Shown: one piece after another, positions 30,938-39,396 of the stretch
How the letters are laid out: the number at the start of each line of letters is the position of its first letter
Numbering within the stretch: position 1 is the first letter of the stretch
Assembly (NCBI RefSeq): GCF_019145205.1
Contig: NZ_JAHSTT010000001.1
Location: forward strand, 913,714 to 977,713
DNA: 64,000 nt
Direction: 5' to 3'
From: Pseudomonas khavaziana
GTDB lineage: Bacteria; Pseudomonadota; Gammaproteobacteria; Pseudomonadales; Pseudomonadaceae
Translations under genes and position numbers: made by a program
The notes under the pieces: generated by a model
What the model was told of the DNA's origin: nothing
Seen by the model: only the letters and a program-made list of their open reading frames with translations
Database searches by the model: none

Positions 30938-32058
30938 TAAGTTTTCTTGATTTGAAATCTATCAATCAAGTGTTTCGTCAGGAACTGATTGACGCTTGCA
31001 CCCGAGTTATAGATTCAGGATGGTATATAGGGGGGAGCGAACTGGAGCAGTTTGAACAGAGCTATGCTGACTATTGCGGGACGAAGTATTGTATTGGCGT
31101 TGCCAATGGGCTTGACGCTTTGGTACTGGTCATCCGAGCCTGGAAAGAACTTGGCTACTTGAGCGAAGGTGATGAAGTTCTTGTTCCTTCAAATACTTAT
31201 ATCGCTAGCATTCTAGCTATATCAGAGAATGGGCTGATACCTGTTTTAGTAGAACCGGATCCTGCGACCTTTAATATGTGCCCCCTCAAAGCAGAAGCTG
31301 CTATTTCTAGCAGAACCAAATGCATTCTGCCCGTGCATTTATATGGTCGTCTTGCGGATATGCCGGCCATCTTGGAACTCGCTGAACGTTCTGGTCTGCT
31401 TGTGCTGGAGGACTCAGCTCAATCCCACGGGGCTAACTTGAATGGAAGGAAAGCTGGTAGCTGGGGGAATGCCTCCGGTTTCAGTTTCTACCCTGGAAAA
31501 AATCTAGGTGCGCTTGGAGATGCAGGTGCAATAACTACAAATGATGAAGTGCTTGCGTCGACTCTGAGGGCTTTACGCAATTACGGTTCTCACCAAAAAT
31601 ACAAAAATTTGTACCGTGGGGTGAACAGCCGGTTGGATGAGATTCAGGCAGCTTGTTTGTCTGTCAAACTCAAATATCTGGACGAGCAAACGTCCCATCG
31701 TCGTCAAATTGCTGATCTCTACACCAGATCTATCAATAACCCGGCAATTGTTTTGCCGACGTCGGAAGGTTTCGAGCCTTTGCAGAATACGAGTCACGTA
31801 TGGCATGTTTACACCGTGCTTTGCGAGCAAAGAGAAGCGCTCCAAGAACATTTTATTGAATGTGGGATTCAAACTCTAATTCATTATCCAATTCCTCCAC
31901 ACCATCAAGATGCCTATGCTGAATTGGCGGGCTACTCTTTCCCAATTTCTGAAAAAGTACATAATCAGATCTTGAGCTTACCGATCGGTCCTACCTTATC
32001 GCTGAGCGACGCTGAAGTAGTAGTTCAAGCATGTAATAGTTTTATGGTTAAAAATTAA
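30934..32058 (+). CDS. fdtB: dTDP-3-keto-sugar aminotransferase (FdtB/QdtB, DegT family)
   Basis: This 374-residue PLP-dependent sugar aminotransferase of the DegT/DnrJ/EryC1/StrS family has the PLP lysine in [16 protein letters not shown] (K189), with [11 protein letters not shown] ahead of it. Beside the ketoisomerase and acetyltransferase it should install the C3 amino group to give dTDP-Fuc3N or dTDP-Qui3N. wzx starts directly after its stop codon. Confidence 0.9.
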   Translation: MISFLDLKSINQVFRQELIDACTRVIDSGWYIGGSELEQFEQSYADYCGTKYCIGVANGLDALVLVIRAWKELGYLSEGDEVLVPSNTYIASILAISENGLIPVLVEPDPATFNMCPLKAEAAISSRTKCILPVHLYGRLADMPAILELAERSGLLVLEDSAQSHGANLNGRKAGSWGNASGFSFYPGKNLGALGDAGAITTNDEVLASTLRALRNYGSHQKYKNLYRGVNSRLDEIQAACLSVKLKYLDEQTSHRRQIADLYTRSINNPAIVLPTSEGFEPLQNTSHVWHVYTVLCEQREALQEHFIECGIQTLIHYPIPPHHQDAYAELAGYSFPISEKVHNQILSLPIGPTLSLSDAEVVVQACNSFMVKN

Positions 32059-33348
32059 ATGAATCTTGTTAAAACCAGCTTTTTTAATGGAATAGCTGTT
32101 GTTGTTAAGATGTTGACCCTGTTGGGCATTAATAAAATATTGGCGCTGTATGTTGGGCCGTCAGGCTACGCTGCGTTGGGGCAGTTACAGAATGCCCTTA
32201 CGATGATCATAACGCTCTCCAGCGGCGCTGTTAATACGGGTGTTACTAAATATACAGCTGAATATATCGACGAGCCGAGTAAGCAGCATGCAGTATGGAA
32301 GACCTCAACAGCTTTGGCTATTGTAGGCTCTCTTTCTGTAGGTATCATAGTTGCGGTATTTAGCGATAGACTGTCAGTGTATTTTTTCAAAAAGGAAGAA
32401 TACGCGAGCGTATTTTTGTGGGTCGCTTTATCCCTAATATTTTTTACCTTTAATGCATTGCTGATGGCCGTTATTAACGGAAAAAAAGATGTAAAAACAT
32501 TAGTCGTTGCTAATATCTGTGGAAGTTTTTTATCACTGATAGTGACTGGTTTCCTTACTTGGTTTCTAGGGCTTTATGGCGCTTTAGTTTCTCTTGGGAT
32601 ATACCAGGCGCTGGCTTTCGTTACGACTGTTTTTTTATGTAGGCATGCAGAGTGGTTTAGAGTTGAATATTTTTTTGGACGGTTTGATAAAGGTGTAGCT
32701 GTTAATCTAGCTAAGTACGCGGCAATGGCGTTGACCACTGCAGTTTGTCTTCCGATCGCTCAGATATTGATTCGAGACCATTTAACCAGTGAGTTTGGAG
32801 TAGAATACGCTGGTTATTGGGAGGCAATGTGGAGGCTAAGCAGTGCGTATCTCTTGTTGGTGACAACTACTCTAGGTGTTTATTATCTTCCCCGCCTTTC
32901 TGAGCTGTTCGGCTACGCGGCTATTTTGAAAGAAGTTGTAGAAGGTTATAAAGTTGTACTCCCTGTTGTTATCGCAGGCTGTGTGGTTGTATATTTTTTA
33001 CGCGATTTTGTTATATATATATTATTTAGCAATCAGTTTCTGCCAATGAGAGATTTATTCGCGTTTCAACTCATTGGTGATGTCATGAAAGTTGGAAGTT
33101 GGATACTTGCCTACGTCATGCTGGGTAAGGCTATGTATAAACTTTACATAGTTACAGAGATACTTTTTTCTATGTCATGGTATTTCCTGGTTTTGCTCTT
33201 CACTCGATGGCATGGTTTTGACGGAGTGGTTGAAGCTTATGCACTCAATTATTTTTTGTATTGGGTTGTCATGTCTATTTGTGTAACGTGGGCGCTGAGC
33301 ACCCACTCTAAGGGTAAGATCGCCCCATCAATGAAGAGTTCTCAATGA
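32059..33348 (+). CDS. wzx: O-antigen flippase Wzx
   Basis: This 429-residue polytopic membrane protein, with about 12 predicted helices, belongs to the MOP/PST superfamily. The N-terminus NGIAVVVKMLTLLGINKILALYVGPSGYA resembles WzxE-type lipid-III flippases that move units with N-acetyl-amino-fucose. It should flip the undecaprenyl-linked O-unit to the periplasm. It overlaps the next gene by 4 bp. Confidence 0.88.
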   Translation: MNLVKTSFFNGIAVVVKMLTLLGINKILALYVGPSGYAALGQLQNALTMIITLSSGAVNTGVTKYTAEYIDEPSKQHAVWKTSTALAIVGSLSVGIIVAVFSDRLSVYFFKKEEYASVFLWVALSLIFFTFNALLMAVINGKKDVKTLVVANICGSFLSLIVTGFLTWFLGLYGALVSLGIYQALAFVTTVFLCRHAEWFRVEYFFGRFDKGVAVNLAKYAAMALTTAVCLPIAQILIRDHLTSEFGVEYAGYWEAMWRLSSAYLLLVTTTLGVYYLPRLSELFGYAAILKEVVEGYKVVLPVVIAGCVVVYFLRDFVIYILFSNQFLPMRDLFAFQLIGDVMKVGSWILAYVMLGKAMYKLYIVTEILFSMSWYFLVLLFTRWHGFDGVVEAYALNYFLYWVVMSICVTWALSTHSKGKIAPSMKSSQ

Positions 33349-34403
33349 AAATTTTAATTCCAATGCTTGCATTTTCAAGTGCTGGTGGGATGAGGGTGTT
33401 ATCCAGGCTGTCAAGTGAGTTGATAGAAAGCGGCCACGAAGTTGATTTTTTAGGTCCGCACTTTATCAATAGTCCTTATTATCCAACGCGGGCTAAAGTG
33501 AGGGTGTTTTCGAATTTTTTTCATCGTGTGCCGGTAGTGCGAGGGATTTTTAACCTCTTAGGAATGTTTTTGTTTATTCTAAAGCATCGGAAAGAATATG
33601 ATGTTTTTTTGGCAAACTATAATTTGACTGCATTCCCGGTTGCGTTCGGTGCTTTAGGTACGGGTAAAGGTTTTTATTATATTCAAGCCTATGAGCCCGA
33701 CTTTTACGATAAGAAAAGTTTTATAGGTTTTTTTGGCTATCTTATGGCTTCAGCTTCTTATTTCTTACCGCTTCGACGAATCGTTAATGGTGAAATATAT
33801 AAAAGTTATAAGTTGCTAAAAGCAAAGTGTGTTGTTGAGCCGGGCATTGATCTTGAGGTTTTCAAATTTACTCCTAGGCCGGTTCCTTCTGAAAAAATAG
33901 TATTAGGCTGCATAGGTAGAGAGCTAGCATGGAAAGGTACATACGAGATTGTGGAGGCAGTAAAAATAGTTAGGGCAACCACAGGTAAGAACTTAATTTT
34001 AAAATTAGCGTTCGAGCTTCCGAAAAATGTAGCTTTGAAAAGCTATGACTTTATCGAGATGAGTGTGCCTCATGGAGATGAGAACCTAGCAGCATTTTAT
34101 AGCGGTGTTGACTTGTTTATAGCCATAGGGCTCCTTCAAGATAATGCCTTTCACTATCCGTGTTTAGAGTCGTTGGCGTCGGGGTGTATAGTTATTTCAA
34201 ATTATGGGCCGGCCAGTAAAAGTAATTCGTTAATTGTTGAGCAGGTAACGGTTGAAAAAATAGTTACTCAGATACTGCGTTACCTTCAATTAGATCAGCA
34301 CGTTTTGGCCACCATGCGGGCTCATGCAGAGCGTGACGTGAAAGCATATGATTGGTCAGCGATAGCAAAAAAAATGCTCGATTCATTCGCTTTTTTACGT
34401 TAA
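33345..34403 (+). CDS. Glycosyltransferase, GT4-like
   Basis: This 352-residue GT-B fold transferase begins MKILIPMLAFSSAGGMRVLSRLSSELIESGH, a typical GT4 N-terminus with a glycine-rich loop. The C-terminal domain has GCIGRELAWKGTYEIVEAV and FHYPCLESLASGCIVI, matching the donor-binding EX7E-like segment (the first acid is replaced). It adds one sugar of the O-unit in the cytoplasm. Donor and linkage are unknown. Confidence 0.82.
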   Translation: MKILIPMLAFSSAGGMRVLSRLSSELIESGHEVDFLGPHFINSPYYPTRAKVRVFSNFFHRVPVVRGIFNLLGMFLFILKHRKEYDVFLANYNLTAFPVAFGALGTGKGFYYIQAYEPDFYDKKSFIGFFGYLMASASYFLPLRRIVNGEIYKSYKLLKAKCVVEPGIDLEVFKFTPRPVPSEKIVLGCIGRELAWKGTYEIVEAVKIVRATTGKNLILKLAFELPKNVALKSYDFIEMSVPHGDENLAAFYSGVDLFIAIGLLQDNAFHYPCLESLASGCIVISNYGPASKSNSLIVEQVTVEKIVTQILRYLQLDQHVLATMRAHAERDVKAYDWSAIAKKMLDSFAFLR

Positions 34404-34423
34404 TTAAGTTTAAGAAAATAAAT

Positions 34424-35329
34424 ATGAATACTTCCGTTGCCGCAGTAGTAGTGCTTTTTAAACCTGATCTGATCGTGCTTGATAGGTTGCTGCTTAGCAT
34501 CTATGAGCAAGTGCAGCTTGTGTACATTATTGATAATACCCCCGGGTCAAGTATTGAGGATTACGCGGGCAGGTTTGATGATCGAAAATTGTTTTATAAA
34601 TCCCTCCACGATAATTATGGTATCGCCCGTGCACATAATGTTGGTGCTCAGCTGGCTGAAAGTGAAGGCTATTCACACGTTTTGCTGCTCGACCAAGACA
34701 GTGAGTTACTACCTGGCACTGTTCAAACATTGTTAGCTGAAGAGAAGAAGCTGCTCGATAAGGGCATTAAAGTTGGTGCAATAGGGCCCGTATTCGTCGA
34801 TGAAAAAACAGGCGATGCTGCCCCTATACTTAGGCCATCATTTTTTGGCACTAAGAAAATTGATATTGATTTAAGTTCTACGTTACCTGTGCTCAGTAAC
34901 TATATCATCGCCTCAGGGTCATTGATCCGCGTTAGTGTTTTTAAGGTGGTCGGGTTGATGCAGGAAGATTTATTTATTGATTGGGTCGATATAGAATGGG
35001 GAGAGAGAGCTTCTTCAGTAGGTTATGGTTCATATTTGACTCCGTTTGTGACAATGCGCCACAGCATTGGTGACGAGTTTGTAACTTTGATGGGTAAGCG
35101 AATTACGCTACACAGCGACTTTAGGAATTACTTTATTGTCCGAAATGCCGCTTATCTTGCCATATGGAGTAAGGCACGTATTCAAACACGCCTCGAGTTT
35201 GCGCGAAAGGTGCCTTATTATATTATTTGTTATACCCTGTGTTCAAAGAGGAAGTTTTACTCTGCGAAATTGTTGTGCCAAGCTCTTTATGATGGCGTAG
35301 CGAGAAATATGTTTAAAGGCAGATTTTGA
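34424..35329 (+). CDS. Glycosyltransferase, GT2 (rhamnosyltransferase-like)
   Basis: This 301-residue GT-A fold transferase resembles the WbbL/RfbF rhamnosyltransferase group. It has VAAVVVLFKPDL at the start, DNTPGSS, DNYGIARAHNVGAQLA and the metal-binding-type LLLDQDSE. The presence of rmlA and rmlC would fit an L-rhamnosyl donor, but this is inference. The ATG at 34424 was chosen because the longer frame only reads into the previous gene. Confidence 0.82.
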   Translation: MNTSVAAVVVLFKPDLIVLDRLLLSIYEQVQLVYIIDNTPGSSIEDYAGRFDDRKLFYKSLHDNYGIARAHNVGAQLAESEGYSHVLLLDQDSELLPGTVQTLLAEEKKLLDKGIKVGAIGPVFVDEKTGDAAPILRPSFFGTKKIDIDLSSTLPVLSNYIIASGSLIRVSVFKVVGLMQEDLFIDWVDIEWGERASSVGYGSYLTPFVTMRHSIGDEFVTLMGKRITLHSDFRNYFIVRNAAYLAIWSKARIQTRLEFARKVPYYIICYTLCSKRKFYSAKLLCQALYDGVARNMFKGRF

Positions 35330-36390
35330 TGTTGTACTTGTTAGTTTTTTTGACTGCTTTAATGTGTAGCTTTTTTTCTTTGGTTCGCAGCCAGGAAAAT
35401 TTAATAGCGGTTTCACGCGCTTTGTTTGCGCTTTTGTTTTTGTTTTTGGTTCTCTTTGCGGGGCTGCGTGCGCCAGATGTGGCACCCGATTATTCAAATT
35501 ACATTGACTGGTTATATCGAGTCGGAAGCTCATCCGAGTCCATTTTTGAAGAATTTAAAGATCCCGGGTTCTTACTTGCTTTCGGCTTTATACATTGGCT
35601 TGGTTTTCCGGATTATATATTTTTCTGTTTCATTGCATTTGTTTCCTTGTATGCTAAGTCAGCATTTTCAAACATAGTCTTGCGTGGATTTTTCTCTTAC
35701 GTGCTTTTTTTTATGATCTTGTCTCGATTCTACATCGTTCACGACATGGTTCAAGTTCGTGTTGGGGGCGCGATAGCGTTCGCTTCTTGCGGCATAATGT
35801 TTTTTTATATGGGGCAGAAAACCAAGGGCCTAGTTTTATATGTTTTAGCGCTTAGTTTTCATCTTTCGGTCATAGTGTTTGTCCCCTGTTTTGCTCTGGT
35901 AGTGTTAGGGTTTAGATATATTGGGCGAGTCGGTATTGCTATTTTATTAGGTTCGGCTTTCGCGTTGAGCACTTTGATTTCTGGTTTTGCTGATCGTCTA
36001 GCTGGGTTTAGCCGTCTGGCACCTTATATTAATGGCGAATATCATACAAGTGCACTGTCTTTATTGTCCTTCTACTTTATTTCTCGCATGACGCTGATTT
36101 CGGCGATTTTGATTATGCTTTATCAACGACTTACAGATGTCGAACGCTTTATTTTAAGTCTGTCTGCCATCGGTTTGGTTTTGCAGATTTCTCTCTCGTG
36201 GAATGATTCATTTTCATTGAGGGCTGCCGAAATTTTCGGTTTTTTCGATATGGCCTGTTTTGTCATGCTGATGCGATTATTTAACTATAGAAGTAGAGTT
36301 TTCTATTGGTTAGCTCTTGTGGGGATGTCTGCCGTTTTCTATTTCTCATCGTTGAAAATGGTTGAAGATTATCATTGGATATTGTCTTGA
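35329..36390 (+). CDS. wzy: O-antigen polymerase Wzy, EpsG-like
   Basis: This 353-residue membrane protein has about ten hydrophobic segments and the EpsG-type landmarks GLRAPDVAPDYSNYIDWL and a later AFSFHLSVIVF-like block (ALSFHLSVIVFVPCFAL). Being the only polymerase candidate beside wzx and wzz, it probably joins O-units in the periplasm. The stop of the previous gene overlaps its start (TGATG). Confidence 0.82.
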   Translation: MLYLLVFLTALMCSFFSLVRSQENLIAVSRALFALLFLFLVLFAGLRAPDVAPDYSNYIDWLYRVGSSSESIFEEFKDPGFLLAFGFIHWLGFPDYIFFCFIAFVSLYAKSAFSNIVLRGFFSYVLFFMILSRFYIVHDMVQVRVGGAIAFASCGIMFFYMGQKTKGLVLYVLALSFHLSVIVFVPCFALVVLGFRYIGRVGIAILLGSAFALSTLISGFADRLAGFSRLAPYINGEYHTSALSLLSFYFISRMTLISAILIMLYQRLTDVERFILSLSAIGLVLQISLSWNDSFSLRAAEIFGFFDMACFVMLMRLFNYRSRVFYWLALVGMSAVFYFSSLKMVEDYHWILS

Positions 36391-36408
36391 ATTTTACGAA
36401 GGTATATT

Positions 36409-37320
36409 GTGAGTCCTAATTTTCTTGTTCTTCTCGCTGCTTATAACGGCATGAAATGGATATCTGATCAGGTTCATTCCATACTCAATCAGAATGAGGT
36501 TTCTGTAACGCTGATCATCAGCATTGATAGCTCAAATGACGGAACGGAGGAGTGGGCTATTGCGTTGTCGGAGCGCAATCCGCAAGTCTTCATTCTTGAA
36601 ACGGGCAAAAAATTTGGTGGCGCAGCCCCTAATTTTTTCCGGCTAATCAATGAAGCCTCGCTCAAGGAATTTGATTATTTTTCTTTTGCTGATCAAGATG
36701 ATATCTGGTTGCCTAATAAGTTAATTGAGGCTGTTGAAGCTATGTCTTCCGCAGGTGCTGAGGGCTATTCAAGTAATGTCACCGCATTTTGGCCTGATGG
36801 TAAAGAAAAACTCATCGTCAAGTCGCAACCACAAGTGCAATTTGACCATCTGTTCGAGGCCGCTGGGCCTGGTTGTACCTATGTCTTTTCAAAAGAATTG
36901 TTTCGTGATTTGCAGAAACATGTTTCTAACCAGTTTTGGGAAGTTCAAAGCGTTACCCTTCATGACTGGTACTGCTATGCGTTCAGTCGTACTCATGGGT
37001 ACAAGTGGATCATAGATAGTCGCTCTCACATGCTTTATCGGCAGCATAGTAACAATCAGGTTGGAGTGAATGCAGGCCTAAAAGCCTTTAAAGCTCGCCT
37101 ATCGCAGGTTTTCAACGGTTGGTGGCTAAATCAAGCCGCTTTGATTTCAAGGTTAGTCGGCGTTGAAAATACTCCTTTCGTGCAACGTTGGATAAGCTTG
37201 CGCCGGGTCGCCCTCATTCGCTTAGCCTTCTCTGGTTATAAGTGCCGTAGGCGCGTTCGCGATAAGATCGTATTTACAGTGTTGTGCGTTATACTGGCAA
37301 TTTTGAGACAAAAGAAATGA
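36409..37320 (+). CDS. Glycosyltransferase, GT2
   Basis: This 303-residue GT-A transferase has LVLLAAYNGMKWISDQVHSILNQ at the start, then SIDSSNDGTEEW and the catalytic-type FADQDDIWLPNKL. A C-terminal H-N-Q-V-G motif, as in the Rfb-type transferases, is visible in RQHSNNQVGVNAG. GTG start, with AAGG upstream. It overlaps the next gene by 4 bp. Confidence 0.85.
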   Translation: MSPNFLVLLAAYNGMKWISDQVHSILNQNEVSVTLIISIDSSNDGTEEWAIALSERNPQVFILETGKKFGGAAPNFFRLINEASLKEFDYFSFADQDDIWLPNKLIEAVEAMSSAGAEGYSSNVTAFWPDGKEKLIVKSQPQVQFDHLFEAAGPGCTYVFSKELFRDLQKHVSNQFWEVQSVTLHDWYCYAFSRTHGYKWIIDSRSHMLYRQHSNNQVGVNAGLKAFKARLSQVFNGWWLNQAALISRLVGVENTPFVQRWISLRRVALIRLAFSGYKCRRRVRDKIVFTVLCVILAILRQKK

Positions 37321-38282
37321 CCAGAATAGTGGTTACCGGTGGTAGCGGATTTGTGGGAAAGCGCTTAATTGAAAAACTCGTAAGCGTTGCTGATTATCAG
37401 GTAGGCGCGATTGTTCGTCAGGTCCCCGCGCAACCTCTCAGCGCTGTGATTTATCATCTTGTGCCCGATTTTGCAGCTATCGATACGCATCACAATGCGT
37501 TAGAAGGCGCTGAAGTCGTGATCCATCTAGCGTCACGTGTCCACGTCATGAACGACACTGAGCTTGATCCTCTGGGTGCTTTTCGATTGGTGAACGTCGG
37601 ATATACACTGAAATTGGCGCGCAGTGCAGCGGCGGCTGGTGCTAAGCGGTTTATCTTCATAAGCTCGGTAAAGGTCAATGGAGAGGGCTCCGGGCCTGGG
37701 TGTCCATACCGTGAAAATGATGTTCCTGCCCCTGTTGACGCGTATGGTATCTCCAAGATGGAAGCCGAAGCAGGCTTGCGCCTGATCGCTGCCGAAACAG
37801 GCCTGGAAGTTGTAATTATTCGTCCAGTACTCGTGTATGGTCCTGGTGTGGCCGCCAATTTCGAAAGCATGATGAAATGGTTACGAAGAGGTATACCGTT
37901 ACCATTCGGTGCTATACATAATCAGCGCAGTCTGATCGCTTTGGATAATCTGGTCGATTTTATCATGACGTGCGTCAGTCATCCTGCGGCTCGCAACCAA
38001 ACCTTTTTAGTGAGTGATGGCGAAGATGTTTCCACTACTCAACTACTACAAAAATTGGCAAATGTGTTAAACAGTCCGGCACGACTGCTGTCTGTGCCTG
38101 AGTGGGTGCTGAAAGCTAGCGCTAAGTTTTTGGGTAAGAAAGCTCTTTCTCAACGGCTCTGTGGTTCTCTTCAAGTAGATATTACTAAAGCTCGCTGCAT
38201 GTTGGAGTGGAACCCAGTGATCAGTGTAGATCAGGGATTACGCAAGACTGCAGATCATTTTCTGAACGAGCGAAATAAATGA
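37317..38282 (+). CDS. NAD-dependent sugar epimerase/dehydratase, WbpV-like
   Basis: This 321-residue extended SDR has the Rossmann motif VVTGGSGFVGKRL, HLASRVHVM, FISSVKVNGEGS and the catalytic YGISKMEAE. It is most like WbpV/WbpK-type C4 reductases, which convert the WbpM product to UDP-D-QuiNAc or UDP-D-FucNAc, the sugar loaded by WbpL. Which epimer is made cannot be told from sequence alone. Confidence 0.85.
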   Translation: MTRIVVTGGSGFVGKRLIEKLVSVADYQVGAIVRQVPAQPLSAVIYHLVPDFAAIDTHHNALEGAEVVIHLASRVHVMNDTELDPLGAFRLVNVGYTLKLARSAAAAGAKRFIFISSVKVNGEGSGPGCPYRENDVPAPVDAYGISKMEAEAGLRLIAAETGLEVVIIRPVLVYGPGVAANFESMMKWLRRGIPLPFGAIHNQRSLIALDNLVDFIMTCVSHPAARNQTFLVSDGEDVSTTQLLQKLANVLNSPARLLSVPEWVLKASAKFLGKKALSQRLCGSLQVDITKARCMLEWNPVISVDQGLRKTADHFLNERNK

Positions 38283-39304
38283 AGTATTGGTATGTTTTTC
38301 CCGTAGTTGCGCTGGCAGCTTTGCTTTTGACGTCGGTTTTAAGACAATATGCGTTGCGGCGCAGTATTATGGACGTCCCCAACGAACGAAGCTCCCACTC
38401 AGTTCCAACTCCTCGGGGTGGGGGAGTTGCGATTGTTGTGACGTTTTTGGTTTCCTTAGTCTTGCTAGGATATCTCCAAGTACAACCTTATGTCTGGCTA
38501 ACTGGGTTACTAGGCTCTGGCAGCTTAGTCGCAGTGATCGGTTTCATGGACGACCATGGGCATATTGCTGCACGCTGGCGTCTATTGGGGCATTTTGTTG
38601 CGGCGCTATGGGCGCTGTTTTGGCTCAATGGATTACCAACGTTCAGTATTCTAGGATTTTCTATTGATTTGGGTTGGATAGGTCATGCGCTTGCAGCATT
38701 TTATCTAGTATGGATGCTCAACCTTTACAACTTTATGGATGGTATAGACGGCCTAGCCAGTGTTGAGGCTATCAGTGCCTGCTTAGGGATGTGCGCCATC
38801 TACCTTTTTTTCGGTTTTGATAATTTGATTTGGGCTCCAGCAATACTTGCGATGGCGGTAGCCGGCTTTCTTTTTTGGAACTTTCCTCCGGCTAAAATAT
38901 TCATGGGCGACGCAGGTAGCGGTTTCCTGGGGATTACGTTGGGTATCCTGTCGCTCCAAGCGGCATGGGCTGAGCCAGGCTTTATCTGGGCTTGGCTGAT
39001 TATGCTCGGCATATTCATTTGCGATTCGACCTTTACCTTGGTCCGCAGATTGCTGCGAGGGGAGAAGGTATATGAGGCCCACCGAAGTCATGCTTACCAG
39101 TTTGCATCGCGTAATTTTGGTAGACATTTACCTGTTACAATGGCCGTGCTTTGTATAAACATTTTTTGGTTATTGCCGATTGCTTTTTTAGTCATGGAGT
39201 TTCGATTCACAGGTTTTGTTGGATTGGTTTTTGCGTACGCTCCGCTCATTTATTTGGCGGTTAAATTTAACGCGGGCGCAGTTGAGCGTTCTAACGTAAA
39301 GTGA
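38279..39304 (+). CDS. wbpL: Initiating sugar-phosphate transferase, WbpL/WecA family
   Basis: This 341-residue polyprenyl-phosphate N-acetylaminosugar-1-phosphate transferase has about ten helices. Motifs are VPTPRGGG, MDDHG, NLYNFMDGIDGLA, FMGDAGSGFLG and the cytoplasmic HRSHAYQ. It starts O-unit assembly by putting the first sugar on undecaprenyl phosphate. Overlap with the preceding reductase gene fits supply of its donor. Confidence 0.92.
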   Translation: MKYWYVFPVVALAALLLTSVLRQYALRRSIMDVPNERSSHSVPTPRGGGVAIVVTFLVSLVLLGYLQVQPYVWLTGLLGSGSLVAVIGFMDDHGHIAARWRLLGHFVAALWALFWLNGLPTFSILGFSIDLGWIGHALAAFYLVWMLNLYNFMDGIDGLASVEAISACLGMCAIYLFFGFDNLIWAPAILAMAVAGFLFWNFPPAKIFMGDAGSGFLGITLGILSLQAAWAEPGFIWAWLIMLGIFICDSTFTLVRRLLRGEKVYEAHRSHAYQFASRNFGRHLPVTMAVLCINIFWLLPIAFLVMEFRFTGFVGLVFAYAPLIYLAVKFNAGAVERSNVK

Positions 39305-39396
39305 GTTGAAAGTCTTGGTCTTAATAGTGTGCCCAAGGCACGCGGTGCGCGTCTCTGTACGCTCAGAGGCAGATAATAAAGAACGGCGGGCAACTT

